Assembly: GCA_022376925.1 (NCBI GenBank)
Contig: JAIOJX010000001.1
Coordinates: 34,938,170-35,002,169 of the forward strand
Direction of reading: 5' to 3'
DNA length: 64,000 nt
Origin: Tragulus kanchil
Lineage: Eukaryota > Chordata > Mammalia > Artiodactyla > Tragulidae
Part shown: positions 47,345-58,039 of the stretch, one piece after another
Layout of the letters: the number at the start of each line of letters is the position of its first letter
Numbering within the stretch: position 1 is the stretch's first letter
The notes under the pieces: generated by a model
Told to the model about the DNA's origin: nothing
The model's input: the letters and a program-made list of their open reading frames with translations, nothing else
Database searches by the model: none
Made by a program: the position numbers and the translations under genes

Positions 47345-47990
47345 GTCAATGTCAATGAAATGCTGTGCTGGCTTTACCGCCCAGAGGCCCGAAGGCAGGC
47401 TCCCTGCCTTTGGTGTGGACTGGGCCTCTGGTTTAATATACCCGAGCCCCAGTGGCACCCAAGTCGGACGGCTGCTCTCGTCAAGGGGCCAGTCGTCCGG
47501 AAGCTCACACCCTCTGTTCGCGGTGGACAGGAGTTGTCTGGGTTGGAGACGCGGCCTGGCAGAACCCCGCACCAAGCGGTGACCGGGTCACCCAGAGAGA
47601 CCCTGTGCCCGGCGTTCCACCCAAGGGGCTCTCGAGGCACGGAGCCGCCACCCGAGCAGAGCCCTCTCACCCAGAAGCCTCTCTGGCCTCCGTCCCTCTG
47701 GGCGGGGCAGGAGTCTGGCCCCGCCTCCCAGGGCCGAGATGATTGGGTGGGTGGGCGGCGCCTGGCCCGGAGCTGGGCCAATGCAAGCCCTCCCTCCCCT
47801 GGCCAGTGGCACTTTGCGCGGGAACTGGGAAGCCCTCAGGCGCCCCGGACCGCGAGACTGGTCCGTGGGGCGCTCAGGAGACGCGGGAAGGCGCTCCCGC
47901 TGCTGGCGTCTTGTGCGGCTCCAGGTTTCTCCAGCTCTTCTTCCAGACAGGCAAGTCACCACGGCGCTCTTTGTATAAATGACGCCTCGG
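47345..47990 (+). promoter_or_regulatory. CpG promoter and probable exon 1 of PRAME-like gene, copy 1
   Basis: Strongly CpG-rich (densest at about 47.45-47.93 kb), with an inverted CCAAT in GAGATGATTGGG (47736-47747), a direct CCAAT (GCCAATG near 47779) and GC-rich boxes. Downstream, ACAG|GCAAGT at 47950/47951 matches the GC-AG type donor consensus and could end an untranslated exon 1. The first coding exon follows 1.7 kb away on the same strand. Open frames up to 214 codons here are GC artefacts. Whether this promoter serves the PRAME-like gene is inference from position and from co-duplication. Confidence 0.55.
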
Positions 47991-48552
47991 TCCGTCGACG
48001 TTAAATCACCTACGACCCACGTCTGGGCCCTAATAAGAAAGGCGATCGAGTGGCTTGCTCACGGGTTCACTCTTCGGGCCACCCTCTGTGAACCCCTCTC
48101 TCCTTACCTGTGGTTCGCTTCACTTGTGGGGCTAACTATGTTGTGCTCCCGTTAACAGTCCTTGATCAGGAAAAAAAGAATACCGCAGTCAGCGCTGTGC
48201 TGGTTTATAACAAATCATCGTCTTTCTTTCCTTCCTTTCATCTTCCCTTCCGCGCCCCGCCCTGCCATTCGTGTGGCTATGCCAACCGTTAAATTCTGTT
48301 TATTGACATGCGTGTCTCTCTGTGTGTGTGGCCGTGTATATATATTTATATCGCACGTAAAAATGGTTTTCTCATCGGAAGAGCATTCGTCTGAAGGTCG
48401 CACTTACATTTATCTGAATGGGCTGCCTAAACCAGTTTGACCCAGGCTTTTAATGGACACGGTGGCACGAGCATTGTTCTGTCTTTTTATCCTTCCTAAC
48501 TGTATTTCGGTTGGTGAACCCGTTACTACGGTGAGCTTTATGGTGTAACCGT

Positions 48553-48745
48553 GGGGCTTCCTGGTGATTAGCTGGAAGGAACCCACCAGCCAGTGAAGGA
48601 GACCTGAGAGACTTGGGCTCAGTCTCTCAGCGGGGAAGGTCCCCTGGAGGAGGGCATGGCAAGCCACTCTGGTATTCTTGCCTGGAGAATCCCATGGACA
48701 GAGGAGCCTGGCGGCCTATGGTCCATAGGGTCTCAAAGAGACCTT
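48553..48745 (+). mobile_element. BovA2/Bov-tA SINE
   Basis: GGGGCTTCCTGGTGATTAGC head, CTGGAGAATCCCATGGACAG, GCCTATGGTCCATAGGGTCT. Copy in block B at about 56837-57029, whose 3' half is duplicated again at 58040. Confidence 0.88.
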
Positions 48746-49124
48746 TCTAGTATCTTTAGACTTATTCTGGGCTTGGGCATTCTGCTGTAGTTTTAGGCTA
48801 GCTTTAAACCCTTTCCCATCTTCCTTCCTCTCAGCCTCTTGGCAGATGTCCGGTGGGTCCTTTTCTCTTGCCACAAAGCCTAATCACGGGAGTATGACCC
48901 GTCATGCTGGGATTTCATGATTTTTCTTTTACTCACAGTTATTTTGACTAGTTGGCCTTTCCATGTAAAGGTATGATGACGATGTGGCTTTTATGTTGAT
49001 GCGCATTTTCCTTCTTACTGGTTTGCGTATTTGGGGGAGGAAGCAATTTGAGGAAGGTCAGGATTATCTTCTGTTAGCTTCCATCTGATCTCGCGTGGCA
49101 TTTTCTCTTATGTAACTGAGTGTA

Positions 49125-49290
49125 CGCGTCAGTTAGTTCAGTGGCTCAGTCGCGTCTGACTCTTTGTGACCTCATGGACTGCAGTGCGCCAGGCTTCCCT
49201 GGCCTACACTACCTCCCGGAACTTGGTCTAACTCATGTCCATTGACTCAGTGGTGCCATTCAACCATCTCAACCTCTGTCATCCCTTTCT
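49125..49290 (-). mobile_element. Bov-tA/BovB 3' end, antisense
   Basis: GTTCAGTGGCTCAGTCGCGT, TGACTCTTTGTGACCTCATG, CTCATGTCCATTGACTCAGT. An antisense tail piece followed by a T-rich run. Block B copies lie at about 57415-57575 and 58508-58672. Confidence 0.82.
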
Positions 49291-49665
49291 TTTTTTTTTC
49301 TTTTTTGTTTTGTTTTTTTCATTTTTATTTCACGGTTTACTTTTACAGAGTTTTGTTGTTTACCGATATGTATGATCCCAGATTAGTCATAAGCATATCC
49401 CCGCCCTTCTTCTTCTGCCTTCTATTTTCCTCAGCACCAGGGTCTTTTTGAATGAGTTGTGTGTATGCGTACATGTATAAAATTAAATGCACACACCAGT
49501 CGATTTTGATTCTATTTGCAGCGTAGAGGTCCCTTGAGTTGGCCATAGAAGTCCCCCATATACTCGTTCAATAAGCGTTTTGCCCATAGGCATCCTTGGA
49601 AACACACTGGAGACTAGAGATGCCCTCTCAGGACCTCTAAATATTCTCCACTCTGAAGCAGGTTT

Positions 49666-49959
49666 ATGAAGATGGACACAAAGACCACACTCACACTCCT
49701 CGAGCTGGCTGCAAAGAGTCTGCTAAGAAATGAGCCTGCAGCTGTCCATGCCCTGGAGGAAATCCCAAGAGACCTCTTTGTTCCATTGCTCAACGCTGCC
49801 TTATTGGGTGGGCATAAGGAGGTGCTAAAGGCAATGGTGAGGGTCTGGCCTTTTCGCTGTCTCCATCTTGGGTCACTGAATGAAGGAGCGTCATGCTATG
49901 ACATCCTGGAAGCCATGATTGATGGTCTGCCGATCCCCTGGCCAGAACTCTTCCTCTAG
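49666..49959 (+). CDS. PRAME-like gene copy 1, first coding exon (frame ends in TAG at the splice site)
   Basis: From the ATG it encodes a classic PRAME-family N-terminus: LLELAAKSLLRNEPAAVHAL, then LPRELF-like IPRDLFVPLLNAA, then VRVWPFRCLHLG and ILEAMIDGL. PRAME proteins are leucine-rich-repeat proteins expressed mainly in germline, some acting as substrate receptors for Cullin-2 ligases. The exon ends at donor GTAAGG (49960). In family members this exon ends in codon phase 2, feeding a split Arg codon; here the frame runs into TAG exactly at the junction. The shifted frame gives the expected Q-N-S-S-S-(R) end, so about 2 nt are missing near 49937. Both copies share it. Probable pseudogene, or a shared consensus error. 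Confidence 0.8.
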   Translation: MKMDTKTTLTLLELAAKSLLRNEPAAVHALEEIPRDLFVPLLNAALLGGHKEVLKAMVRVWPFRCLHLGSLNEGASCYDILEAMIDGLPIPWPELFL

Positions 49960-50381
49960 GTAAGGCTATGATCGGTAGAGAGGTAGGGAGTCCGTAGGAG
50001 GGTATGCTGTAGCCTGGGGCAGGGGTGGATGTAACCGTCATCTCCTGACAGTAGCCAGTGGTGAACGCTGCCGTCTTTGCAGAGCTACTGGTCCAGCACT
50101 TGGGGTCACCTTTGGGATTTCAGTGTCGCACAGAGGTGCTTAGAGCATAGAGGCGATTGGGGGTACTATGAGTGGATTTGAGCACGGTTGCGTTTAGGTG
50201 GGACGGGCATCGAGACAGGGAAACTCCCGACTTGAAGGAAGTTTGGAGGTAAAGGATGAAGATGGTTATGAGGTACAAACTAGGTTTCAGGGGTTGTCTC
50301 CCTGATTCCCCTCATTGATCTTGCTGGCTTCTGTTCAAATCAACTACCTCTCATGTGTTCTTTCTCCTCCTTTCCTTACAG
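49960..50381 (+). other. PRAME-like copy 1, intron between first and second coding exons
   Basis: Bounded by GTAAGG and TTTCCTTACAG. No other feature seen in these 422 bp. Confidence 0.75.
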
Positions 50382-50978
50382 GCAGTGCAAACTGAGGATC
50401 CTAGATTTGACACAGGATGAAGACTCTCGAACAACATGCCCCCAGATCAGATTCCCTTTCTGTTTTCAGTCATGCACGTACTCTCAGCACTCTATCTTTA
50501 AATTAGAAGAAGCTCAGCATAGGACCAGCCGTCTTGGGATGGGTCCTTCTGGGTCCGAGGTTCATTCAGTTCAGGAAACCATGGAATTAATAGTGGATAT
50601 TTCGCTCAATAATAGCTTGAGAACAGAGCAGTTTCTCTCTTTGCTCTGCAGTAAAGTTCAGCAGAGCTCTGGGCTCTTGCACCTCTGCTGCAGAAGTTTG
50701 CAAATTCAGAAAACGTCTGCAAGGAGAAATTTCCTTCAGAATGTGGATCATGTGTGTGTTGATAAGCTGGAAATGGAACAGGTTTATCTGAGTGAGGTAA
50801 ATGCTCTTTTGGCTCAGATGATCCACGTGAGCAGCCTTAGTTTGTCTAACATCCACCTTAGCGTTTACAGGAGAAGGGATTTCAGGTCTTTTTTCACCTA
50901 TGTTGGGCGGCTGCACCACCTCCATGAGCTCAACCTGTCTTCCTTCTGGCTCAAAGAAAGACTGCACAGTCTACTCAG
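50382..50978 (+). CDS. PRAME-like gene copy 1, second coding exon
   Basis: Open throughout in the family frame, starting with the split Arg codon then QCKLRILDLTQDEDS, the counterpart of PRAME's KLQVLDLR start. It continues with VDISLNNSLRTEQFLSLL, LLHLCCRSLQI (LCC..L motif), IHVSSLSLSNIHL and LHELNLSSFWLKERLHSLL. It ends in phase 2 at donor GTGAGG. This is the central leucine-rich-repeat part. A downstream ATG (50539) could start a shorter protein if the first exon is not usable. Confidence 0.85.
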
Positions 50979-51802
50979 GTGAGGGGGCAGAGAGGAACCT
51001 GGGTTCCCTGAACACCACTTTGTTGAGACAGAAGGGACCATGTTTGCATCTTCCTATGTTCCTTAGAGCCCATTTCTCCTTTCACCTCAGCGTAGACCCT
51101 GCTGGGAGTTTGAACCTAGCTGGGGAGAAGGGTACCTTAGGGTGAGGGGCAGTTGAGGTTAGTAAAGGCAGTTTTGCTCATTCACTGATCCATCCATTCA
51201 GTGAACACGAGAAGACAGTAGGAGAAGTCTGTAAATACATTGGTGAAAAAGACTCAGTCCTTCTCCTAGTGGACTTTACAGCTCTCTTGAGAGGCAGGGG
51301 AGGCATTCAGAGAGAAACGTTGAGCTGTAGCACCAGTGCACTTGCCCACTGATGGACCATACGCATTAGGACTGCCAGATAGTTTTGCTCCTGTGTTTTC
51401 CCCAAGACTTAGACCCCGAGTGGAGAGCTGCGCATCTAGGAACTAGTCAAGGAAACCCTCAGGCAGTTGCCTTCTCAGACCTATCCTCACCAAACAAGTG
51501 AATCAGATCCAACACGGATTCTTTTGTATATACTAAGTGCACATGAGTGGTTCCCTTAAATTTTTCTGTAGCCCTGTGTAATCATTACTGCTGTGCACAT
51601 TTTCAAGCTTAAAACCCTGTTCGTCAGATTGGTAAAGTAACGTTCTCAGGGTCACAAATCTGTATACTGATGCCAAAGTCCACATTGATAGCTACCTATT
51701 GGAAACTATGTTATACCAATTAATTCTAGAGCCTTAAGTACTTAATATTCTGGGGTCGTTGTCATCATTTTTCTGAAATAACCTTGCTACTTCTCTCTTT
51801 AG
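50979..51802 (+). other. PRAME-like copy 1, intron between second and third coding exons
   Basis: Bounded by GTGAGG and TTCTCTCTTTAG. Single-copy within the block; no other feature recognised. Confidence 0.75.
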
Positions 51803-52316
51803 GGTTCTTCCACCTCATATGAATGTATTGCATCTCGTTTCCTGTGACCTTTCTCTCAGAGATATCACTGTCCTTTCTGAGAGCTCTCAGATCACTCAGT
51901 TAAGGGTACTGAACCTCAATAACAACCAGATCTTCTCAGAAGCTCTTGAGCCCCTCCAGGTTCTGCTGGAGAAGGTCTCAGGTACCGTGCAACATCTGGA
52001 GATAAATGATTGTATGGTGACCGATTCTGCTCTCTCTGCCATCATGCCAGCCCTGAGGCAGTGTACCCACCTCTCTGTTTTTAGCTTTGCCTTCAACCCC
52101 ATTACAATGCCTGTGCTCAGGAGCCTTTTGCAGCACTTGACGTCCTTGCCAGAGCTGAAACTTGTCATTTACCCTGTTCCTGTCCACTGCTACCAGGAAG
52201 GGAATTTTCGCGAAAGCTTAGACCGACAGAAACTTGCCGAAGTTGAAGCCCAGGTGAAGGCGATGCTGGAAATGGCAGACAGAAATGACATGAATTGGAC
52301 CGTTTTTTGGGAGTGA
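51803..52316 (+). CDS. PRAME-like gene copy 1, last coding exon
   Basis: Completes the split Arg codon, then VLPPHMNVLHLVSCDLS and leucine-rich repeats (LRVLNLNNNQIF, VQHLEINDCMVTD, LSVFSFAFNPITMPVLRSLL), the family YPVP motif and a helical C-terminus to TGA. Together the three exons would give about 465 residues, within the family range (roughly 420-510). The last ~20 residues typical of human PRAME are absent. A candidate AATAAA lies at 52465-52470. Confidence 0.85.
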
Positions 52317-52464
52317 TTTCAACTGCATGAGGACGGGTTTTACCACTGACATGTGGCTGTCTGTTAAAGGGTTGTTTTGCCTGAAACCCAAGTGTGCGGA
52401 GACACGTGTAGAACATTCTACTGTTGGATATGTAACTGACCTCTATAAAAGAGGAGTTTTAAGG

Positions 52465-52470
52465 AATAAA
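52465..52470 (+). terminator. Candidate poly(A) signal, PRAME-like copy 1
   Basis: AATAAA about 150 bp past the stop. Conserved in copy 2 at 62916-62921. Confidence 0.5.
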
Positions 52471-53639
52471 TTGAGGAATGTGAATGGTCTTCTGGATCTC
52501 TTGCACACTGCCCTCCGTGTCTTCTAGTTCGTAACTGCTGTTGGGTATGTAGTGCAAGCTGACCCCGTCCTAGTACATGCCATCATTTCCTGGTTGTCAC
52601 CGACCGGTCCACTTACCCATTTATGGGCACCTGACACAAGTCAGATGAATTGAAACGCTTCCTAGAGGTGGTAGCTATAGAGTGACTTTCCGCTCTAGGG
52701 ATGTGCCAAGTTGCTGTGTTTCTGATAGCCTCAGGCTGTCTATGAGAAACCATCTGCAAGAAAAAGACCCAAAGTATGCCCACTACCTAGTGGTATCTTC
52801 ATCAGCATGTGGCTCCCTGAGTTCCAGGTTTCAGAACCCTGCTTCAGTTATTCGCTCTTCCACATGCGTTTACCAAGCGTCTGGTATGATTTAGGTAGTT
52901 TTCCACATGCTAAGAAAGAGAAAGACCCTGATCTCTCTCAAAGTGTAGACATTCCTGTCATCTACTAGTTGCCCCACAGCCGTTGAAAAAGTTGTTTCTC
53001 CCCCAGTCTTTTTTGTTCTTTCCCTTACGTAGTCTGATCAAATGATACTGGCCTCCTTTTCCTGTGGGATAGCTGCTCGGCCCTCACATCCTGGCTTAAA
53101 TGTTGCCTTCGTAGGTAGGTTTTCTGTTTTCTCTTATTTCCCCATTGGAGTCAATTGATTCTGCTGTCTGTCTGTCTTAATGTAACATGGACATTTCCCT
53201 CATGGCGCACATTGTCCCGTGTGCCATCGTTCCCTCTGCTCTTCACTGGAGTGGCACTGTTCACACCCTAAACCTATGTCATTTCTGAGCTCCAGACACT
53301 TGGCACCTCTCAACTGTGATGTACCCAAGGTAAATGCACACTGTGCATCCAAGAGTTCGTAAGAAACCAAGGATGGAGATGAACTGACTCATCATTTACG
53401 TACGTTGTTTACATGGTGAAATGACAACATACCGCATACCAAAGACGCGAAAGATAAGAGAATGGAGGATCTTTATATTGTTATGTGTTAAAGTGAGTGT
53501 TGTATGTCAAACACTGAAACCCCAAACCTTTATTTTAACAAAGCATTTTAAATTTAATGATAATCAACAGTTTTCATTAGAGAAACTGTAAGAATTGTAA
53601 ATAACTGTACTTTGACATCACATGCTAAAGGAATGCATT
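52471..53639. other. 3' flank of PRAME-like copy 1
   Basis: Duplicated in block B up to the window end. No gene or repeat recognised; short frames have no family resemblance. Confidence 0.5.
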
Positions 53640-54063
53640 TGACTCTAATGAGGTGGATGAACTTAGAGCCTATTATACAGAGTGAAGTAAGTGAGAAAGA
53701 GAAAGATCATATACTAACACACATATATGGAATCTAGACGGCTGGTGCTGATGAATTTTTATGCAGGGCAGCAATGGAGAAAGAGACATAGAGGACAGAC
53801 ATATGGACATTGGGAGGAGGGAGGAATGGGTGAGCGGTATGGAAAGGGTAACACGGACACTTACATTATCATATGTAAAAGAGACAACCAATGTGAGAAT
53901 GTGGTAAGACTAGGGGAACTTACACAGGGGCTACCCAACAACCTAAGGGGGTGGGATGTGGAGAGAGACGGGAGGGAAGTTCAAGTGGGAGGGGTCAAGG
54001 GTCCCCTATGACTGGTACAGATTTATGTGTGGCAGTAAACAAGAAAACTCTGTCAAAGCAAAA
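53640..54063 (+). mobile_element. L1 LINE 3' end
   Basis: GAGGTGGATGAACTTAGAGCC, AGAGTGAAGTAAGTGAGAAAG, GGGGCTACCCAACAACCTAA and an A-rich end. It lies between the two PRAME-like blocks. Confidence 0.85.
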
Positions 54064-55060
54064 TAAAAATAAATTTTAGAAGTCTGCAAGCAATACATGC
54101 TGGAGGCTATGGAGAAAAGGGCACCCTCTTGCGCTGTTGGTGGGAATGCAAATTGACACTGTCACTGTGGAAGACAGTATGGAGATGCCTCAAAAAAAAA
54201 AAACCAGGAAGGGAACCACCCTATGACCCAGCCATGCCACTGCTACGCATATACCCTGAGGAAGTCAAAATGGAAAGAGACACATGTACCCCAGTGTTCA
54301 CTGAAGCACTTTCTTTTTTTTAAAGGGATTTCTTTTTTTTTTTTAAGATTTATTTATATATTTATTTTGGTGGGGGTGGGGAGGGAGGGGAGCAGGCGGG
54401 CCACTTCTATTGGTCTTTCATTTGTCCATTTTCATCCATCTTTGTTCTTTGGCCCGTGTGGGCCTCCCATCGCGGTGGCCTCTGCTGTCACAGAGCACCG
54501 GCTCTGGCTGCGTGCTCTCCAGAGCTGCGGCTCGGTAATTGGACACATCAGTCCAGCCGCTCCGCGGCACGTGGGATCTTCCCAGGCCAGGGATCGAACC
54601 GGCGCCCCTTGCACTGCGAGGCGGTGTCCTTACCCACTGGACCACCAGGAAGCCCCACTGAAGCACTTTTAACAGTAGCTAGAACATGGAAACCACCCAA
54701 ATTTCGATCAAACAATGAATGGATAAATAAGCCGTGGTACATGTATACAATGGAATATTACTGAGCCATAAAAAGGGATGCATTTGAGTCAGTTCAAAGG
54801 AGGTGGATGAAACTACAGTCTATTATCCCGAGTGACCTAGGAGAGAAACAGAAAGAGAAATATATATATATATAAGTATAGAATCTGGAAAGATGGTCCT
54901 CATAGATGTGCATGCAGAGCAGCAGTGGAGCCATGGACATAGAGCACAGAGTTATGGATATTGGGGGGAGGGAGGGGAACACGCTGTGGGACTAAGGGAA
55001 CTCAAACAGGGGCTCTGTGGCAACCTGGAGCGGTGGGACGGGGAGAGAGATGGAAGGGCG
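54064..55060 (+). mobile_element. L1 LINE 3' part split by a SINE (left edge of block B)
   Basis: L1 ORF2 C-terminus at 54064-54312 resumes at 54658-55060. The right part resembles 46079-46500 closely; the left part (54.12-54.31 kb versus 45.90-46.08 kb) differs more. This suggests that the segmental duplication breakpoint lies within the L1. Confidence 0.85.
54313..54655 (-). mobile_element. CHR-like SINE, antisense, in L1
   Basis: T-rich tail complement first, then TATTGGTCTTTCATTTGTCC, GGGATCGAACCGGCGCCC and a CACCAGGAAGCCC end. Flanked by CACTGAAGCACTTT (54299-54312 and 54656-54669). The matching L1 site in block A (about 46079-46092) has no SINE. Confidence 0.93.
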
Positions 55061-55634
55061 TTACACGGTTATCAGCAGACAGTCCGTTAGGGAAAAATAC
55101 ATAATGGCCAGAGAACCTGCTTGCTGAGTTAGGCCCAGAGGCACAGAAAAGGGGCTAGTGGGGCTGGAGAAGAATTCACTGAACAAATCTTCACGTGTGC
55201 ATTGTGCCAGGCATCACTATAAGGAAATGGTAATGAACAAAGACATATTCCTGCCTTCCAGGAATTTATATCTTCCCACCAGAGGGTGACGGCCAATTTC
55301 CAATACAGCATATAAATAAGATGTATTTTGAAAGGTGGGAAACAATTGCAAAGAGAAGAGGAACCAAACAGGGAAGTAGTGGAATCAGGAGCTCGGGAGC
55401 AGGGCTGGAAACAAGTACCCTGAGCGACCCTTGCAACTGAAAGGAGTGTTATGGAAGGGGTGGCCGTTTTCTCCTTGTCTGGAGGAGGGCATAGCAGCCC
55501 ACTCCAGCATTCCTGCCTGGCGAATCCCTTAGACAGAGGAGCCTGGCGCGCTACAGTCCGCGGGGTGGCCAAGAGACGGACAGGCCTGCAAGTGATTTAG
55601 CACGCACGCAGTTTTCTCCTTTCTGCTGCTTTTA

Positions 55635-56275
55635 GTCAATGTCAATGAAATGCTGTGCTGGCTTTACCGCCCAGAGGCCCGAAGGCAGGCTCCCTGCCTT
55701 TGGTGTGGACTGGGCCTCTGGTTTAATATACCCGAGCCCCAGTGGCACCCAAGTCGGACGGCTGCTCGTCAAGGGGCCAGTCGTCCGGAAGCTCACACCC
55801 TCTGTTCGCGGTGGACAGGAGTTGTCTGGGTTGGAGCGCGGCCTGGCAGAACCCCGCACCAAGCGGTGACCGGGTCACCCAGAGAGACCCTGTGCCCGGC
55901 GTTCCACCCAAGGGGCTCTCGAGGCACGGAGCCGCCACCCGAGCAGAGCCCTCTCACCCAGAAGCCTCTCTGGCCTCCGTCCCTCTGGGCGGGGCAGGAG
56001 TCTGGCCCCGCCTCCCAGGGCCGAGATGATTGGGTGGGTGGGCGGCGCCTGGCCCGGAGCTGGGCCAATGCAAGCCCTCCCTCCCCTGGCCAGTGGCACT
56101 TTGCGCGGGAACTGGGAAGCCCTCAGGCGCCCCGGACCGCGAGACTGGTCCGTGGGGCGCTCAGGAGGCGGAAGGCGCTCCCGCTGCTGGCGTCTTGTGC
56201 GGCTCCAGGTTTCTCCAGCTCTTCTTCCAGACAGGCAAGTCACCACGGCGCTCTTTGTATAAATGACGCCTCGGT
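55635..56275 (+). promoter_or_regulatory. CpG promoter and probable exon 1 of PRAME-like gene, copy 2
   Basis: Copy of 47345-47990 with the same inverted CCAAT (56023-56034), direct CCAAT and GC-AG type donor ACAG|GCAAGT at 56234/56235. Small deletions relative to copy 1 (CTCTCGTC to CTCGTC, GAGACGCGG to GAGCGCGG, and GACGCGGGAAGG shortened). Confidence 0.55.
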
Positions 56276-56836
56276 CCGTCGACGTTAAATCACCTACGAC
56301 CCACGTCTGGGCCCTAATAAGAAAGGCGATCGAGTGGCTTGCTCACGGGTTCACTCTTCGGGCCACCCTCTGTGAACCCCTCTCTCCTTACCTGTGGTTC
56401 GCTTCACTTGTGGGGCTAACTATGTTGTGCTCACGTTAACAGCCCTTGATCAGGAAAAAAAGAATACCGCAGTCAGCGCTGTGCTGGTTTATAACAAATC
56501 ATCGTCTTTCTTTCCTTCCTTTCATCTTCCCTTCCGCGCCCCGCCCTGCCATTCGTGTGGCTATGCCAACCGTTAAATTCTGTTTATTGACATGCGTGTC
56601 TCTCTGTGTGTGTGGCCGTGTATATATATTTATATCGCACGTAAAATGGTTTTCTCATCGGAAGAGCATTCGTCTGAAGGTCGCACTTACATTTATCTGA
56701 ATGGGCTGCCTAAACCAGTTTGACCCAGGCTTTTAATGGACACGGTGGCACGAGCATTGTTCTGTCTTTTATCCTTCCTAACTGTATTTCGGTTGGTGAA
56801 CCCGTTACTACGGTGAGCTTTATGGTGTAACCGTGG

Positions 56837-57029
56837 GGCTTCCTGGTGATTAGCTGGAAGGAACCCACCAGCCAGTGAAGGAGACCTGAGAGACTTGGGC
56901 TCAGTCTCTCAGCGGGGAAGGTCCCCTGGAGGAGGGCATGGCAAGCCACTCCGGTATTCTTGCCTGGAGAATCCCATGGACAGAGGAGCCTGGCGGCCTA
57001 TGGTCCATAGGGTCTCAAAGAGACCTTTC
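56837..57029 (+). mobile_element. BovA2/Bov-tA SINE, block B copy
   Basis: Copy of the SINE at 48553-48745. Duplication D10 starts within it (GCAAGCCACTCCGG at 56941). Confidence 0.88.
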
Positions 57030-58039
57030 TAGTATCTTTAGACTTATTCTGGGCTTGGGCATTCTGCTGTAGTTTTAGGCTAGCTTTAAACCCTTTCCCA
57101 TCTTCCTTCCTCTCAGCCTCTTGGCAGATGTCCGGCTGTGTCCTTTTCTCTTGCCACAAAGCCTAATCACGGGAGTATGACCCGTCATGCTGGGATTTCA
57201 TGATTTTTCTTTTACTCACAGTTATTTTGACTAGTTGGCCTTTCCATGTAAAGGTATGATGACGATGTGGCTTTTATGTTGATGCGCATTTTCCTTCTTA
57301 CTGGTTTGCGTATTTGGGGGAGGAAGCAATTTGAGGAAGGTCAGGATTATCTTCTGTTAGCTTCCATCTGATCTCGCGTGGCATTTTCTCTTATGTAACT
57401 GAGTGTACGCGTCAGTTAGTTCAGTGGCTCAGTCGCGTCTGACTCTTTGTGACCTCATGGACTGCAGTGCGCCAGGCTTCCCTGGCCTACACTACCTCCC
57501 GGAACTTGGTCTAACTCATGTCCATTGACTCAGTGGTGCCATTCAACCATCTCAACCTCTGTCATCCCTTTCTTTTTTTTTTCTTTTTTGTTTTGTTTTT
57601 CATTTTTATTTCACGGTTTACTTTTACAGAGTTTTGTTGTTTACCGATATGTATGATCCCAGATTAGTCATAAGCATATCCCCGCCCTTCTTCTTCTGCC
57701 TTCTATTTTCCTCAGCACCAGGGTCTTTTTGAATGAGTTGTGTGTATGCGTACATGTATAAAATTAAATGCACACACCAGTCGATTTTGATTCTATTTGC
57801 AGCGTAGAGGTCCCTTGAGTTGGCCATAGAAGTCCCCCATATACTCGTTCAATAAGCGTTTTGCCCATAGGCATCCTTGGAAACACACTGGAGACTAGAG
57901 ATGCCCTCTCAGGACCTCTAAATATTCTCCACTCTGAAGCAGGTTTATGAAGATGGACACAAAGACCACACTCACACTCCTCGAGCTGGCTGCAAAGAGT
58001 CTGCTAAGAAATGAGCCTGCAGCTGTCCATGCCCTGGAG
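56941..58039. repeat. Tandem duplication D10, copy A
   Basis: About 1.1 kb from the middle of the SINE to the middle of the first PRAME-like coding exon; repeated at 58040-59140. Confidence 0.92.
57947..58039 (+). pseudogene. Truncated first coding exon, PRAME-like copy 2 (left copy)
   Basis: Carries the first 31 codons of the PRAME-like exon (ATG to ...AVHALE), then joins SINE sequence in mid-exon. It is a product of duplication D10. If real, it would give an extra start-bearing but dead exon. Confidence 0.85.

Larger units (their letters stand above)
46780..53549. repeat. Segmental duplication, block A (PRAME-like unit 1)
   Basis: Recurs head-to-tail from about 55070 to the window end, with offset 8290 at the left, rising to about 10451 because block B contains two extra 1.1-kb tandem copies. 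The unit holds the CpG promoter, intronic SINEs and all PRAME-like exons. Identity looks about 99 percent from 46.8 kb on, and lower in the L1 to the left (46.0-46.5 kb). Confidence 0.9.

Noticed and set aside
47360..48004. 214-codon plus frame and 135/124-codon minus frames
   Set aside because: Same situation: a CpG-rich promoter with all frames open. The block B copies are broken by small indels without any sign of frame conservation.
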